From Niabella sp. (GTDB taxonomy: Bacteria; Bacteroidota; Bacteroidia; Chitinophagales; Chitinophagaceae), in assembly GCF_030150205.1 (NCBI RefSeq), contig NZ_JASLGT010000011.1:62001-126000 (forward strand): a DNA stretch of 64,000 nt. The letters are read 5' to 3'. The notes below the pieces were generated by a model that ran no database searches, was not told the origin of the DNA, and saw nothing but the letters and a program-made list of their open reading frames with translations. The position numbers and the translations under genes were made by a program. Of this stretch, positions 8,630-18,451 are shown in pieces. Position 1 is the stretch's first letter; every line of letters starts with the position of its first letter.

Positions 8630-9493
8630 ATGGAGAAATCATTAAAACCCATGTCCGGCTACCTGGCATTGGTAATTGCAATTGCATTGACCGGAATTGG
8701 TATCTACCTGCTTGTAAATGCGGAACACCAGGCTCCGTGGATCGTTGCCGGCGTTTTGCTCATACTGCTGAGCTTGTTTTTCTTAAAAGGACTGATGATT
8801 ATACAGCCCAACCATTCGAGGGTGTTAAACTTTTTTGGGAAGTATGTGGGCTCTGTTAAAGAGAACGGTTTGTTTTTTGTAAACCCCCTCTACGGCAGCT
8901 ACAAGCTCAGTTTGCGGTACCAGAACTTCCAGGGGCAAACCCTAAAGGTGAATGATAAAATGGGGAACCCCATTGAGATCGGAGCGGTGATCGTTTGGCG
9001 GGTAGGCGATACCTATAAAGCGGCTTACCAGGTAGCCAATTATATCGATTATGTACGTACCCAAAGTGAGGCAGCGGTGCGCCACCTGGCAGTAAGCTTT
9101 CCTTATGATACCATGGAAGATGAACAGGCGGAAATTACGCTCCGCGACGGCGGTGAGCGGGTAAACAAGATCCTTGAGCAGGAGCTGGCAGAACGGCTGG
9201 AACCGGCAGGGATCCTGATACAGGAAGCACGCATCAGTCACCTGGCCTATGCTCCCGAAATAGCAGGCGCCATGCTGCAGCGGCAGCAGGCTACTGCAAT
9301 TGTGGCCGCCCGGATCAAAATTGTGGAGGGTGCGGTTGGAATGGTGGACCTGGCATTAAAAAAGCTATCAGCAGAAAATATTGTGCAGCTGGATGACGAA
9401 CGGAAGGCGGCGATGGTAAGCAACCTGATGGTAGTGCTTTGCGGTGAAAAAGCAGCAACGCCGGTATTGAACGCCGGAACATTGTATCAATAA
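8630..9493 (+). CDS. SPFH/Band 7 domain membrane protein
   Basis: 287 residues. Two hydrophobic helices (about 10-28 and 35-53) anchor the protein, followed by the SPFH/Band 7 domain starting at MIIQPNHSRVLNFFGKYVG and carrying the typical VIWRVGD and EQAEITLRDGGERVN segments. An alanine-rich helical region (AGAMLQRQQATAIVAARIKIV) lies near the C-terminus. Such proteins form oligomeric membrane scaffolds. The gene is followed after 10 bases by a ribbon-helix-helix protein gene, a pairing that recurs in Bacteroidota. Confidence 0.9.
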   Translation: MEKSLKPMSGYLALVIAIALTGIGIYLLVNAEHQAPWIVAGVLLILLSLFFLKGLMIIQPNHSRVLNFFGKYVGSVKENGLFFVNPLYGSYKLSLRYQNFQGQTLKVNDKMGNPIEIGAVIVWRVGDTYKAAYQVANYIDYVRTQSEAAVRHLAVSFPYDTMEDEQAEITLRDGGERVNKILEQELAERLEPAGILIQEARISHLAYAPEIAGAMLQRQQATAIVAARIKIVEGAVGMVDLALKKLSAENIVQLDDERKAAMVSNLMVVLCGEKAATPVLNAGTLYQ

Positions 9494-9503
9494 AAATGGG
9501 ATC

Positions 9504-9701
9504 TTGAAAGACAAGAAGAGCTTTGTATTGCGCATCGATCAGGCCGCTTACGATTTGCTGGAAAAGTGGGCCGGAGATGAATTCAGAAGTGTTAACGGGC
9601 AGATCGAATACCTGTTGCAACGCGCGCTGATCGAATCGGGCAGAAGGAAACCAAAGGGGCAGGAGGAGGCGCCGGTAAAAAGCAGGAAACCACAGGGGTG
9701 A
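9504..9701 (+). CDS. Small Arc-type ribbon-helix-helix protein
   Basis: 65 residues. The N-terminal strand KKSFVLRID and two helices (AAYDLLEKWAGDEF and SVNGQIEYLLQRALIESG) fit the Arc/MetJ ribbon-helix-helix DNA-binding fold; the tail is basic and probably disordered. The start is TTG 9504, because the only nearby ATG (9496) runs into a stop after two codons. It lies 10 bases after the SPFH gene and is probably translated from the same mRNA. No toxin gene is next to it. It could be a regulator of the SPFH gene, or the fold may serve protein contacts. Confidence 0.75.
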   Translation: MKDKKSFVLRIDQAAYDLLEKWAGDEFRSVNGQIEYLLQRALIESGRRKPKGQEEAPVKSRKPQG

Positions 9702-9791
9702 TATTTTATGAAGGGTTGATTTTTGCTGCTTTATAAAATAAACGCTAATTTGTAGAAGGAATAAGAACGCTGCTCGATCACCAAAAAACCA

Positions 9792-11006
9792 ATGATGAAA
9801 CAATGGACCAACCTGTTGGCAGCTGCCGGCTGTATCATAGCAACGCTAACGGTTGCTGCGCAGGAAAATAATCCGTATATAAAAGGCCGGGAGGCATTGA
9901 ACAAAAAGGATTATGCAGGAGCCATAAGGATCTATTCGGAAGCCATAAAGCAAAAACCGGTTGATACACTCTACCTCTTTTTAAGCGATGCATACACCAG
10001 ATCGGGAGGTGGTGAAGAGGCAGATAAAAAGGCCATGGAAGCAGTAAACAAGGCTATTGAATTGAACCCGGGTTATGCAGATGCATTTTTTCATCGGGGA
10101 GGTATCAGCGTTGCAAGAAATCCGCAAGCGGGCTTTAACGACTATTCCAGGGCAATTGAGCTGAATCCGCATTATACTATGGCGTATGTGATGCGCAGCT
10201 GGCTTTATGTGCTTGTGGGCCGGCCGGATGCCGCACTTATCGATGCCAATAAAGCGGTTGCGCTGAATGATAAGGACACGGCTGCCTGTTTGAACCGGGG
10301 TATGATTTACGCATCGCTGGAACAGTACGATGCGATCATTGAGGATTTTACAAGACTGATCGGGCTCTATCCTCAATCTTCCGGCTGCTACAAAATGCGG
10401 GGCGGTGCGTATTACTTTAAAATGAACTATAAGGCAGCACTCAAAGATTTTGATAGCGCCATAACATTGAATCCTGATGAACGGGATGTATACAATAACC
10501 GGGCGGCTGTTTACTATGCTCAAAAAGAGTATGGGCACGCCATCGATGATCTTGCAAAAGACATTGCATTAAATCCTCAAAGTGATGGAGGATACCAGAC
10601 AAGGGGAAAGGTTTACGCAGAGCTGAAGCAATATGAACCGGCGCTAAATGATTATACCCGGGCCATTGCCCTGAATCCAGGAAATGCCCGCGCATGGTAT
10701 GGCAGGGGAATCGTATACCGGGAATCAGGAAAAAAGGAGGAAAGCATTGCGGATCTGAGAAAGGCCGTTTCAATAGCGCCCCATAAACACGAGGATTATG
10801 TGTTGCGCGGTGACAGTTATGCAGCATTGAATGAATATGAACCTGCGCTGAAAGATTATGCTACAGCAATTGAACTGTATCCAAAAGAAATAAAAGCCTA
10901 TGAAAGCCGTGAAAAATTGTACCGGAAAATAGGCAATAAGGAGGCTGCTGAAGCGGATCTGCAAAAAGCAAAAGAACTGAAAGCTAAAACAATGGGCGGG
11001 GAATAA
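9792..11006 (+). CDS. Secreted tetratricopeptide-repeat protein
   Basis: 404 residues. A signal peptide (about residues 1-22, ending VAAQEN) is followed by about ten TPR units covering the rest. Repeated pattern residues are easy to follow, for example AIELNPGYADAFFHRG, AIELNPHYTMAYVMRS, AITLNPDERDVYNNRA and AIALNPGNARAWYGRG. TPR arrays mediate protein-protein contacts; no catalytic domain is visible. The start is the second of two adjacent ATGs by context (9792 or 9795). Neighbours give no clear functional link. Confidence 0.85.
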   Translation: MMKQWTNLLAAAGCIIATLTVAAQENNPYIKGREALNKKDYAGAIRIYSEAIKQKPVDTLYLFLSDAYTRSGGGEEADKKAMEAVNKAIELNPGYADAFFHRGGISVARNPQAGFNDYSRAIELNPHYTMAYVMRSWLYVLVGRPDAALIDANKAVALNDKDTAACLNRGMIYASLEQYDAIIEDFTRLIGLYPQSSGCYKMRGGAYYFKMNYKAALKDFDSAITLNPDERDVYNNRAAVYYAQKEYGHAIDDLAKDIALNPQSDGGYQTRGKVYAELKQYEPALNDYTRAIALNPGNARAWYGRGIVYRESGKKEESIADLRKAVSIAPHKHEDYVLRGDSYAALNEYEPALKDYATAIELYPKEIKAYESREKLYRKIGNKEAAEADLQKAKELKAKTMGGE

Positions 11007-11124
11007 ACCTTTAGTAATGGCTCATTGCCGGAATAGTCCGGAACCACTGCTGTAAATACGGTTCAACCGGAGCACAAACAAAAATTGGTTTTTAATCCTT
11101 AACTTGCTGATACAAGGTCTATTT

Positions 11125-13575
11125 ATGAGAGTGATTCCCTTCCTGTTCACTGCTGCCATTACCCTGCTGCTGGTATACCTGCTAAACCGGCCATTGGGTG
11201 AAAAAGTGCCCATGCCTGTTGGAAATTTCTTAAGCCCGCAATCGGGTTTCTGGCAAAATGCGGAAGACACTGCTGCCTGTTTTGATGCCGATCTTTCATT
11301 TCCGGAGCTAAAAGGAAAAGCGGAAGTGTATTTTGATGAACGCCTGGTGCCCCATGTATTTGCAGAAAATGATGAAGACCTTTATTTTGTACAGGGATAC
11401 CTCCATGCAAAGTTCCGGCTGTTTCAAATGGACCTGCAAACAAAAGCGGCAGAAGGCCGGGTGAGTGAGATCGCAGGGCCGAAGGCAATCAATTACGACC
11501 GCGAACAGCGGCGGATGGGCATGAAGTTCGCAGCAGAGAATTCGCTGCAGGCGATGGAAAAGGATCCGAAGGCGCATGCGGTGTATACGGCCTATACGGC
11601 GGGTATTAATGCTTATATCCATTCACTGAAGAAAAGCGATCTTCCGCTGGAATACAAGATCCTGAATGTTGAGCCGGAAGAGTGGACCAATTTAAGAACG
11701 GCACTGCTGCTGAAAATGATGGCCAAGATGCTGGCCTCCGGAACGGAGAAAGATCTGGCCTATTCGCGGTTGCACCAGGTTTTTTCAACCCGGCAGATCA
11801 AAATGTTGTATCCACAGGTGCCGGATTCCCTGAAGCCCATTGTGCCACCGGGCACTGCTTTTGCCAAACCGGCAATCGCTCCTGCAATGCCGGGCGATGC
11901 AGATTCGGCCTATTTTAAGGAGGCGCAGCCGGTATCCGCTTTTGAAGAGCATACTCCAGACCGGGATAACGGGAGCAATAACTGGGTGGTGGCTGGTAGT
12001 AAAACGGCCAGCAATGTACCCATACTGGCCAACGACCCGCACCTGGAATTATCCCTGCCTTCTATCTGGTACGAAATGCAGCTGAGTACTCCGCAAAGCA
12101 AAACCTATGGGGCTACCCTGCCCGGAAGTCCGTATGTGATCATTGGTTTTAACGACAATATTGCCTGGGGGGTAACCAATGCACAGCGGGATGTAAAAGA
12201 TTATTATACAATCCGGTTTAAAGACAGCCGGCGGAATGCGTACTGGTTCGAAGGTCAGTGGAAGCCGGCGCAGCAGCGGATCGAAGCCATTAAAGTAAAA
12301 GGTGCAGCCACCGTTTATGACACGGTTGCGTATACCGTTTTTGGTCCGGTAATGTATGACGAAAGCTTCCGGGATACGCTCACAAAACAAAACGGACTGG
12401 CCGTTAAATGGATGGCGCATCATACCGGTGATGATGGAAACACGTTCTACCTGCTGAACCGTGCAAAAAATTATGACGACTACGTAAATGCGATCCGTTT
12501 TTTTGAATGCCCGGGACAGAATTTTGTGTTCGCCTCCAAGTCCGGCACCATCGCACTTTGGCAACAGGGACGGTTCCCGGCGAGATGGAAGGACCAGGGT
12601 ATGTACGTAATGCCCGGAACGGATAAGCGGTATGACTGGCAGGCGGATATTCCACAAGCGGAGAACCCACATGCAGTAGATCCTGCGCGGGGTTATTTGT
12701 TCAGCGCGAACCAGCGTCCGGCAGATAGCACTTATCCATATTATATCCCCGGTGCTTATATTACGCCAAGAGCCGGTGCTATTGATCTGTATCTGCGCTC
12801 GATGAATCATATCACTCCCGCAGATATGATGAAACTGCAGAACAACTATTTTAATATTATGGCTCGGGATATGGTGCCGCTGTTGCTTAACTATACAGAT
12901 ACGGACCAACTGAGCCCTGGTGCAAAAAAATGTTATGACCAGGTGAAGAACTGGGATCTTTTTGCAGGCCCGCTTTCTGTAGGGCAAACCATCTATCAAA
13001 CATGGATGGACTCGCTTTCCATCAATATCTGGCAGGATGAGCTGGCCAGGGCCGGTTTCAAAGTAGAATTGCCGGCAGAGGAAACTTTGATGGAGTTGCT
13101 GAAAAAAGATTCAACGGTGATGGGGTATGTAGATAATATTAATACACCGGAACAGGAAACGATACAAATGCAGGTGACGGATGCACTTAATAAAACGGCG
13201 GTGATGATGGCCGGAGTTGAAAAAGAAGACAGGGCCGCATGGGCAAAATTTAAAGACGTAAGCGTTTATCATTTGCTGAAGGATGCGCTTTTGCCCTTTG
13301 CACATACGGGTTTGAATGTTGGAGGATGGGGCAATATCATCAACGCGGTTAAAAAAAGTCATGGACCCAGCTGGCGCATGGTGGTACAGTTGAGTACGCC
13401 AACCGAGGCGTACGGTGTATATCCCGGTGGGCAAAGCGGAAATCCCGGAAGCCGTTTTTATGACAATGCGATCGATACCTGGGTTACTGGTAACTATTAC
13501 CGGTTATGGATGATGAATAAAGATGAGCAGGGGGATACCCGGGTGAAATGGCGGATGAATTTTGTAAAACAATAA
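11125..13575 (+). CDS. Penicillin acylase family protein (N-terminal nucleophile hydrolase)
   Basis: 816 residues from ATG 11125; the frame is open from TTG 11104, but the signal anchor MRVIPFLFTAAITLLLVYLL begins at the ATG. The family is made as a precursor that cuts itself into alpha and beta chains. The new N-terminal serine of the beta chain is visible in DNGSNNWVV (Ser at about residue 284), followed by the conserved NDPHLELSLPSIWYE. The C-terminal YPGGQSGNPGS is also typical. Members hydrolyse amides such as penicillins or acyl-homoserine lactones; the natural substrate is not deducible. Periplasmic location is expected. Confidence 0.92.
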   Translation: MRVIPFLFTAAITLLLVYLLNRPLGEKVPMPVGNFLSPQSGFWQNAEDTAACFDADLSFPELKGKAEVYFDERLVPHVFAENDEDLYFVQGYLHAKFRLFQMDLQTKAAEGRVSEIAGPKAINYDREQRRMGMKFAAENSLQAMEKDPKAHAVYTAYTAGINAYIHSLKKSDLPLEYKILNVEPEEWTNLRTALLLKMMAKMLASGTEKDLAYSRLHQVFSTRQIKMLYPQVPDSLKPIVPPGTAFAKPAIAPAMPGDADSAYFKEAQPVSAFEEHTPDRDNGSNNWVVAGSKTASNVPILANDPHLELSLPSIWYEMQLSTPQSKTYGATLPGSPYVIIGFNDNIAWGVTNAQRDVKDYYTIRFKDSRRNAYWFEGQWKPAQQRIEAIKVKGAATVYDTVAYTVFGPVMYDESFRDTLTKQNGLAVKWMAHHTGDDGNTFYLLNRAKNYDDYVNAIRFFECPGQNFVFASKSGTIALWQQGRFPARWKDQGMYVMPGTDKRYDWQADIPQAENPHAVDPARGYLFSANQRPADSTYPYYIPGAYITPRAGAIDLYLRSMNHITPADMMKLQNNYFNIMARDMVPLLLNYTDTDQLSPGAKKCYDQVKNWDLFAGPLSVGQTIYQTWMDSLSINIWQDELARAGFKVELPAEETLMELLKKDSTVMGYVDNINTPEQETIQMQVTDALNKTAVMMAGVEKEDRAAWAKFKDVSVYHLLKDALLPFAHTGLNVGGWGNIINAVKKSHGPSWRMVVQLSTPTEAYGVYPGGQSGNPGSRFYDNAIDTWVTGNYYRLWMMNKDEQGDTRVKWRMNFVKQ

Positions 13576-13595
13576 TAGTACCTGTTTTAATAGAT

Positions 13596-13952
13596 ATGAG
13601 CATGAAGATTTTTGTTAGCGTTATTACCATTGGTGTATTATCGTATATCTCCGGTATATATCTACCCTGGTGGGGGATAGCCGTTGCCGGCTTCGCCGTA
13701 GCAGTATTATTGCGGCAAAAGCCCGCTCATTCTTTTTGGTCGGGTTTTATCGCTGTGTTCCTGCTTTGGCTGTTCCTGGCCTGGCGCATTAATACAGCTA
13801 ATGACGGCATTCTTGCCGGGCGCATCGGGCTGTTGCTGGGCATTGGCAAAAGCCCCGTATTACTGGCTGTTATTACCGGGGTCATCGGTGGCCTGGTAAC
13901 AGGAATGGCGTCGCTCAGCGGTTCTTATCTGCGTCAGCAAAGGAAAAAGTGA
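13596..13952 (+). CDS. Small four-helix membrane protein, unknown
   Basis: 118 residues from ATG 13596 (ATG 13602 is also possible). An upstream in-frame ATG (13548) overlaps the penicillin acylase gene and would add a non-hydrophobic stretch, so it is less likely. Four hydrophobic segments are visible (about 5-20, 25-40, 47-62, 85-107), rich in Gly/Ala/Leu. I do not recognise the family. It follows the acylase gene by 20 bases, so co-transcription is likely. Confidence 0.65.
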   Translation: MSMKIFVSVITIGVLSYISGIYLPWWGIAVAGFAVAVLLRQKPAHSFWSGFIAVFLLWLFLAWRINTANDGILAGRIGLLLGIGKSPVLLAVITGVIGGLVTGMASLSGSYLRQQRKK

Positions 13953-13970
13953 TCAGATCGCAGGCGTGCC

Positions 13971-13996
13971 CATTCCTGCAGGAATGCATCTTTTTT
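13971..13996 (+). terminator. Intrinsic terminator after the acylase/membrane protein pair
   Basis: Stem CATTCC/GGAATG with loop TGCA, followed by CATCTTTTTT, 18 bases after the stop codon at 13952. Confidence 0.6.
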
Positions 13997-14250
13997 ACAG
14001 CCGTTATATTGCACGGATTAACACGATTGGATTTTTATAAGGAACCGGTATCAAAAGTATCTTATAAATTTATGCCCGGTCAATGAGGGCACTGCCCCTG
14101 GCGCAGGTTGAGGCTATGGGTTCTCCATAAACCATTTAAGAGAACCGCCATTTTAATAAAATAGATACCGGTCTATTAATAAATGTTCCAAAAGTCGCAA
14201 CTTTTGTATTGGATCAGGTTGGTACAAATCTAAAAAAACGGAGAAGCTTT
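13997..14250. other. Gap between convergent genes, nothing clear
   Basis: The full gap from 13953 to 14306 is about 354 bases. Apart from the two terminators that bound it, I see no ORF, RNA gene or repeat. It is AT-rich. Confidence 0.5.
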
Positions 14251-14284
14251 TAATAAAAAAGGATGTCCCAATTTTGAGACATCC
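14251..14284 (-). terminator. Terminator of the blaI-M56 operon
   Basis: On the minus strand, stem GGATGTC/GACATCC (14261-14284) is followed by TTTTTTATTA. It lies 23 bases past the last M56 gene stop. Confidence 0.75.
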
Positions 14285-14306
14285 CGTGTTTTATTGAACC
14301 GTTATG

Positions 14307-15515
14307 CTATCCTTCTGTAATCTGGAAGGTGATGGGCTGTTTCCGGTAAGCTTTTACCGGCTTACCATCGGCCATTGCGGGTTTCCATTTTCCGGATTGC
14401 TGAAGCACTCTTAAAGCTTCGGCTCCCATACCGTATCCGGGATCCTGTAACAACCGGGCATCACTGACTGTGCCGTCCACGTCAACAACAAACTGCATGA
14501 TCACTTTGTAATTTCCCGGGCCCGCACCATTTTCCACAGGCACTTCACCTTTTAGGTTTGTAGTAAGAAAATGAATCCAGTTTCCTTGGTAACTGGCTTC
14601 AATATCCGGTTTTGATAGCGCAGAAGAAGATGGGAGCACATCTTTTTTTTGACAGCTGATGATAAAGAAGATGGCCGTAGCAATAAATAACGGAACGGCG
14701 ATCCATTTGTTGTAGCTGTTTTTTGAAGTAGATTTTTTTGTCAGCATGGTAATTCTTCGTTTAAATTGGTGATTAAAAAAGGGGTTTATAAGTGCGTGGC
14801 GTTTTTGAACGATGGCCTGGTTAACCAGGTAGGTTGCATATTCCAGCTCATCAGTTTGCCGGGCGGCGTAATCGTCGGCCGCAAATTCGTGTACAGCGCT
14901 GAGTTCGGCCTTCAGTATCCAGTAAAAAGGATTGATCCAGACAACGGCCGTAATGACTTCAGCGATTAATACATCCAGGCTATGAAACTGGCGGATATGG
15001 CAAAGTTCATGTTGCAGGATGTTTTCGGCATCGGAGGGCTCCTTTTCCGGATTCCGGAACAGCCATTGAAAAAAAGAAAACGGAGCGCGCGGATCTTTTG
15101 TGTAAATGACGGTAATGCCATCTTTCTTTTTAACTGTACATTGCCTGCGCAGTTTTAACAGGCGACTCACTCCCAGGAATAACTTCAGCAGGAAGTAAAC
15201 GGAGCCGCTAAGCAGTATGGCCCATAGAACCGGTTCCCATGGAAAAATGGATTTACCTGCTGCTACTGTTACTTCCGGAAGCAACAGCGCATTATATTTT
15301 ACCAATGCCTGTAATCCAATGCCAGAATCTTTTGTAAGTGAAATATAATAGGGAACCCTGATAAAAGGAATGAGGATACTCAATAGTAAACTGGCCAGCA
15401 AAAAGAACCGGTTAAACTGATGTTGTCGCCTGTTTTTTAGAAAGAGCAGGTAATAGCCATAAAGAATGCCCGAGCACAGGAACAGTTGTAGCAAATAGAT
15501 GACAATCGTCTTCAT
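14307..15515 (-). CDS. M56 (BlaR1-type) membrane metallopeptidase with C-terminal TonB domain, copy 3
   Basis: 402 residues, last gene of a four-gene operon. N-terminal helices at about 4-24, 35-52 and 94-118 precede a cytosolic zinc-protease domain with HELCH (169-173) and a downstream HEFAAD (209-214) that should supply the third ligand. KRRITMLT (252-259) comes just before the fourth helix (271-287). The rest is periplasmic and ends in a TonB C-terminal-like domain (about 310-400; NYKVIMQFVVDVDGTVSDAR, GKWKPAMADGKPVKAYRKQP). BlaR1 relatives sense a signal outside and trigger loss of the partner BlaI repressor. The TonB-like part replaces the penicillin-binding sensor of BlaR1. N-terminal 80 residues are very like the preceding copy. 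Confidence 0.9.
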   Translation of the reverse strand: MKTIVIYLLQLFLCSGILYGYYLLFLKNRRQHQFNRFFLLASLLLSILIPFIRVPYYISLTKDSGIGLQALVKYNALLLPEVTVAAGKSIFPWEPVLWAILLSGSVYFLLKLFLGVSRLLKLRRQCTVKKKDGITVIYTKDPRAPFSFFQWLFRNPEKEPSDAENILQHELCHIRQFHSLDVLIAEVITAVVWINPFYWILKAELSAVHEFAADDYAARQTDELEYATYLVNQAIVQKRHALINPFFNHQFKRRITMLTKKSTSKNSYNKWIAVPLFIATAIFFIISCQKKDVLPSSSALSKPDIEASYQGNWIHFLTTNLKGEVPVENGAGPGNYKVIMQFVVDVDGTVSDARLLQDPGYGMGAEALRVLQQSGKWKPAMADGKPVKAYRKQPITFQITEG

Positions 15516-15526
15516 AAAACGGTTAT

Positions 15527-16963
15527 TTAATTAGTTACCTGGAACGTGATGGGCTGTTTCCGGAAGGCTTTTACCGGTTCTCCGTTCATCATGGCCGGCT
15601 TCCATTTGCCGGATAGTTTGATCGCCCGCACGGCTTCGTTACCCATGCCAAATCCGGGATCTTTTATGGCTTTTACATCACTGACATTACCTTCGACGTC
15701 TACGATAAACTGAACAATGGTCTGGTAGTTGCCTGGTGCTGCCCCGTTTTCCACTGGAACTTCGCCCCGGAGATTGGATGTCAGGTAATGAAGCCAGTTA
15801 CCCGGATACCGGGCGTCCTGGTCGACTTTTGAGTAAATGTCAGGCTTATCGTCCTTTACTACAACCGGCGGCGTAAAGCGCTTTCCTTCTTTGACTTCCA
15901 CGTCTTTCACAATTTTGGGTGGAGTGAATCGTACTGCTTTTTTTGTTTGCCCGGAGTCGCCGGAGGGGGCAGCGGTTGTTGTGCCTTGGGAGGCTGCCGG
16001 CGGTAGTGCAGGAGTGCTATCCGTGGTAGCAACGGCCGGAAGCGGTGTTTGGGATTCGGCGGTCTGCTTCGGTTGTTGGTCGGCTGACTGGCAGCTAACC
16101 ATAAATAAGGTGGCAGCAAGGAGGAATAACGGCAATACCATCCATTGCCGTAATGCATAATGGCGGTGGTGATCTGTATTTGTTAACATCGTAATTCTTC
16201 TTTTTAGTTGGTTATTATAAAACGGGTGCACGAGTTTTTGTTTGATGTGGATGGCTTCGGTAACCAGGAGTGCCGCGTATTCAAACTCATCCGCATCACT
16301 GGCAGCAAAGGCATCGGCGGCAAATTCATGAACCGCTTTCAGTTCATTTTTCATCAGCCAGAAAAAGGGATTCATCCATGCCAGCGCGGTAACGACCTCT
16401 GTAAACAGTATATCTGCGCTGTGCCATTCGCGAATGTGATGATATTCGTGCCGCAATATCTTTTTGCCATTTTCGGAGTATTCATCCACACTGCGCGTCC
16501 AGAAAAGCCAGTTAAAAAAAGAATAGGGGGCAGAAGGATCCTGCGTTTCAATAATGGTGATCGAATGCCATTGCTGAATCGCACTGTTCATGCGCTTTTT
16601 TACAAGTGTAATGATACCTGCGGCAATTTTTATCAGAAAGAAAAGGACAATGCTTATATAAAGCAGGTACCAGATCTGGATACTATCGATTCCGGAAGAT
16701 TGCCGGGAAGAGATGACCACTTCGGGCAGCAGCAGCTCATTGTATTTTACCAGGGTCTGGATGCTAATGCTGCTCTCTTTTGTTAATGAAACATAGAACG
16801 GCACTTTAATAAACGGCACGGCTATGCTGAGGACAAAGGTGCTGAGTAAAAACAAACGGTTAAACCGGTGTAATTTCCTGTTCTTGAGAAAAAGCAGGTA
16901 GTAGGCGTAAAGCAAACCGGAGCACAAGAATAGCTGCAGCAAATAAATGGCAATTGTTTTCAT
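15527..16963 (-). CDS. M56 (BlaR1-type) membrane metallopeptidase with C-terminal TonB domain, copy 2
   Basis: 478 residues, 11 bases upstream of copy 3. Same plan: three N-terminal helices, zinc motif HEYHH (172-176), HEFAADAF (212-219), KRRITMLT before helix four, then a lipobox-like MVSC at the end of that helix. A long Pro/Thr/Ser-rich linker (about 295-385) with two near-repeats (VRFTPPKIVKDVEV and KRFTPPVVVKDDKP) leads to a TonB C-terminal-like domain (about 388-477). The linker is long enough to span part of the periplasm, as in TonB. Probable role: signal sensing and BlaI-linked regulation, or coupling to an outer-membrane partner; neither is proven. Confidence 0.9.
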   Translation of the reverse strand: MKTIAIYLLQLFLCSGLLYAYYLLFLKNRKLHRFNRLFLLSTFVLSIAVPFIKVPFYVSLTKESSISIQTLVKYNELLLPEVVISSRQSSGIDSIQIWYLLYISIVLFFLIKIAAGIITLVKKRMNSAIQQWHSITIIETQDPSAPYSFFNWLFWTRSVDEYSENGKKILRHEYHHIREWHSADILFTEVVTALAWMNPFFWLMKNELKAVHEFAADAFAASDADEFEYAALLVTEAIHIKQKLVHPFYNNQLKRRITMLTNTDHHRHYALRQWMVLPLFLLAATLFMVSCQSADQQPKQTAESQTPLPAVATTDSTPALPPAASQGTTTAAPSGDSGQTKKAVRFTPPKIVKDVEVKEGKRFTPPVVVKDDKPDIYSKVDQDARYPGNWLHYLTSNLRGEVPVENGAAPGNYQTIVQFIVDVEGNVSDVKAIKDPGFGMGNEAVRAIKLSGKWKPAMMNGEPVKAFRKQPITFQVTN

Positions 16964-16979
16964 ACCGCGTCAGGTTTAA

Positions 16980-18446
16980 TCAGGATACATTAAAGGTTAT
17001 GGGTTGCTTCCGGTAAGCTTTCACTACCCGCTTATTTTGAATGGCGGGGTTCCATTTCCCCGAAAGCTGGATTACCCGTTTTGCTTCAAAACCAAAGTCA
17101 TAACCAGGATCCGTAACGAGTTTTATATCGCTAATGATGCCGTCCTGGTCCACAATAAATTGTACGATGGCGGTATAGGTTCCGGCAGGTACATTATTTT
17201 TTTCCGGGAACCGGAGATTCGCCTGCAGGAAACGCTTCCAGGCTTCCGGGCCTCCGGGGAATGTGGCATCGTATTCTACTTTAGTGAAGATCTCCTGCGG
17301 CCGTTCCGGGTTGCGGACAGGTATGTCTGCAAAAGGAAGCAGAACCGTAATGGGATTTTCGGTCAATGGCAATTGAAGCGATGGGCTGGGTTGAGCAACA
17401 ATGTTATCTTCTATGACAGCCACGCTTCCGGTTGGTTGAACAGCTGTTTTGGGCTGTTTCAGGATCTTTGACGGCTGCATTGTCTGGGATGCTGTACCTG
17501 CAGGCCGGTTGCGGAACGTTTCCCCGATGATTTGCGGTACAGGCGGGGCAAAGGAGATCGCCGAAACGGCCTTTTTTACTGGTTCAAAGGAAAAGAGCAA
17601 TAATGCAATCGCAACAACAGGTAATACCATGCCTTTTTTCAGGTGGGGAAAGGCAGACTGCTGGTTTTGGGTAAGCATTGCAATTCTCCGCTTCAGATCG
17701 GTATTAAAAAAAGGCGTCATGAGCGGGTGGTGGGCAGCTCCCAACGAATGGCGTACTAACAGCTGCGCATAACTAAACCGGTCTGTGGAGCGGGTTACAT
17801 GCCGGTCTGCCAGAAATTCGTGCAGGGTGTTCAGTTCTCTTTTTACCAGGAAAAAAACCGGGTTGAACCAGCAGCAGATACACAACAGTTCGATAAAGAA
17901 CAAATCCCAGCTATGTTTTTGTTTTATATGATAGCCTTCATGCCGGAAGATCTGTTGTCCCTGCGCTGAATGGATCCTGAGTGCAGGGTTCCAGAACAGC
18001 CAGTTGAAAAACGAAAACGGGGCCTGGGGATGATCCGACCAGAATAACCGGATCTGGCCAATGCGTTTACCGGCCTGGCCCTTTCTTAATTTCAGTACAC
18101 TCCGGTATGCAATAAAAAGCCGCAGGCTGAGCAGGATGGAGATTCCGGCATAGAGCCCGGTGCATCCATATTGTAAGAAAAAAGCCGGCTTGCTGCTTTT
18201 AGAAATCACTACTTCATCAAGTGCAACCGATGTTGGGTTGAAGCGCTGCCAGCTTTGCAAAACCGTATTCATGCGGCTTTCTGTTAGCAGCGGCAGCTTT
18301 AGCAAGGGCAAACAAAAACTAAGCAAAACGATGCCCAAAAGAAAAAAACGGTTGTATTGGTGAAACCGCTCATTTCTCAGAAAGCAATAATAGTAGCCAA
18401 ACAAAATGACCGAACAGGCAACCATTTGTACCAGGTAGGGAAACAT
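16980..18446 (-). CDS. M56 (BlaR1-type) membrane metallopeptidase with C-terminal TonB domain, copy 1
   Basis: 488 residues, directly after the BlaI-type gene (gap 5 bases) and 16 bases before copy 2. It is the most divergent of the three. Helices near 5-24, 35-53 and 90-115; zinc motif HEGYH (169-173); HEFLAD (209-214); KRRIAMLT (252-259) before helix four. The linker (about 290-400) is rich in Pro, Gln and Thr, and the C-terminal TonB-like domain includes TYTAIVQFIVDQDGIISD and RVVKAYRKQPITF. Position next to the repressor gene makes it the best candidate for the primary BlaI sensor. Confidence 0.9.
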   Translation of the reverse strand: MFPYLVQMVACSVILFGYYYCFLRNERFHQYNRFFLLGIVLLSFCLPLLKLPLLTESRMNTVLQSWQRFNPTSVALDEVVISKSSKPAFFLQYGCTGLYAGISILLSLRLFIAYRSVLKLRKGQAGKRIGQIRLFWSDHPQAPFSFFNWLFWNPALRIHSAQGQQIFRHEGYHIKQKHSWDLFFIELLCICCWFNPVFFLVKRELNTLHEFLADRHVTRSTDRFSYAQLLVRHSLGAAHHPLMTPFFNTDLKRRIAMLTQNQQSAFPHLKKGMVLPVVAIALLLFSFEPVKKAVSAISFAPPVPQIIGETFRNRPAGTASQTMQPSKILKQPKTAVQPTGSVAVIEDNIVAQPSPSLQLPLTENPITVLLPFADIPVRNPERPQEIFTKVEYDATFPGGPEAWKRFLQANLRFPEKNNVPAGTYTAIVQFIVDQDGIISDIKLVTDPGYDFGFEAKRVIQLSGKWNPAIQNKRVVKAYRKQPITFNVS

Positions 18447-18451
18447 CGCTT

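Noticed and set aside
9504..9701. Toxin-antitoxin module based on the ribbon-helix-helix gene
   Set aside because: No toxin-like small gene lies on either side; the partner is an SPFH membrane protein.
12049..12999. 316-codon open frame on the minus strand
   Set aside because: Lies wholly inside the penicillin acylase gene, has Cys/His/Arg-rich unnatural composition and no domain.
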